In this document: positions 63,712 through 64,000 of the stretch, in pieces
Layout of the letters: each line of letters starts with the position of its first letter
Position numbering within the stretch: the first letter of the stretch is position 1
Made by a program: the position numbers and the translations under genes
The notes under the pieces: model-generated
What the model saw: the letters and a program-made list of their open reading frames with translations, nothing else
What the model was told of the DNA's origin: nothing
Database searches by the model: none
From: Solibacillus cecembensis
GTDB lineage: Bacteria > Bacillota > Bacilli > Bacillales_A > Planococcaceae
NCBI RefSeq assembly: GCF_001439635.1
Contig: NZ_LMBZ01000002.1
Span: 67,891 to 131,890 of the forward strand
Direction: 5' to 3'
DNA: 64,000 nt

Positions 63712-64000
63712 AACGTGTTATTAACGTAACTGTAATCAATCAAAGTGGCGTGTTGAATCGTGTTACAGGTTTATTAATGAAACGTCAATTTAATATTGAG
63801 TCGATTACTGTTGGCCATTCAGAGCAACCAAACTTCTCGAAAATGACGTTTGTCGTAAATGTAGAAGATGAAAGTAAAATTGAACAATTAATTAAGCAAT
63901 TATCAAAACAAATTGATGTGTTAAAGGTCAATGACATTACAGAAAAAGCAATCGTTCTGCGTGAGTTGGCGTTAGTAAAGGTTGTATCACCACCGAACTT
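63708..64000 (+). CDS. ilvN: Acetolactate synthase small subunit (3' truncated by window edge)
   Basis: Starts at ATG overlapping the ilvB stop (ATGA). About 97 residues are visible: an ACT domain opening [20 protein letters not shown] and [14 protein letters not shown]. It binds valine and regulates the large subunit. The frame is open at the right edge. Confidence 0.93.
   Translation, partial: MKRVINVTVINQSGVLNRVTGLLMKRQFNIESITVGHSEQPNFSKMTFVVNVEDESKIEQLIKQLSKQIDVLKVNDITEKAIVLRELALVKVVSPPN

Noticed and set aside
1..64000. CRISPR arrays, tRNA or rRNA genes, prophage, complete insertion sequences
   Set aside because: No regularly spaced identical repeats, cloverleaf sequences, rRNA motifs, integrase or transposase frames were seen on either strand.

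Overview
The window is a low-GC Gram-positive chromosome segment. Strong GGAGG-type ribosome binding sites, many bidirectional hairpin terminators, a T-box leader, ccdABC, opuA/opuC, MhqR-type and BceAB/YxdLM-type modules point to Bacillales, most likely Planococcaceae close to Solibacillus or Lysinibacillus. The genus is inferred from gene content and intergenic repeat style, not from a marker gene. No tRNA, rRNA, CRISPR array, prophage or intact insertion sequence was seen.

Layout. 1-2.8 kb: end of a methyltransferase gene, then a divergent MFS drug exporter and MarR regulator around a palindromic operator. 2.9-6.6 kb: a GAF-LuxR regulator divergent from an HSL-type esterase and a Baeyer-Villiger-type monooxygenase, with a cre-like site and a three-hairpin intergenic repeat. 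6.8-9.8 kb: a PadR regulator with a 32-bp palindromic operator and two tandem DUF2812 paralogues. 9.9-15.3 kb: zinc alcohol dehydrogenase and small, mostly uncharacterised proteins, plus RarD. 15.4-23.6 kb: cytochrome-c/copper biogenesis (ccdABC, SCO lipoprotein, CopC, CopD), the DUF1659/DUF2922/YvrJ trio, an ABC-type ATPase, a rhodanese and membrane proteins. 23.7-27.8 kb: three tandem secreted stalk-domain paralogues interleaved with a dienelactone-hydrolase-like protein and a membrane protein.

28-35 kb: a peptide-antibiotic-type ABC transporter (YxdLM/BceAB-like) with YxeA, convergent to a histidine kinase/response regulator pair, then a DUF418 membrane protein. The transporter and DUF418 promoters share an ungapped direct-repeat element that looks like the regulator's binding site. 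The roughly 0.8 kb between regulator and DUF418 gene is a graveyard: a MITE-like inverted repeat, the 3' end of a group II intron and gene remnants. 35.5-38.6 kb: a four-gene quinone/electrophile-stress operon headed by an MhqR-like regulator with an operator close to the B. subtilis MhqR box. 38.8-44.8 kb: cydDC (preceded by four 21-bp direct repeats) and metI-metC.

45-55.7 kb is an osmoadaptation island: opuC (four genes), MscL channel, a lytic transglycosylase-like protein, opuA (three genes), and a GntR-HTH/RCK_C regulator resembling the c-di-AMP receptor BusR. A near-perfect 38-bp palindrome is embedded in the opuA promoter, which makes a BusR-opuA circuit outside the lactic acid bacteria the most attractive regulatory finding. 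After it come GlsB/YeaQ-type and PncA-like genes, a 35-residue membrane peptide, a PLP racemase-like enzyme coupled to a sugar-lactone oxidase, and branched-chain amino acid genes: ilvD, then a T-box leader and ilvBN running off the right edge.
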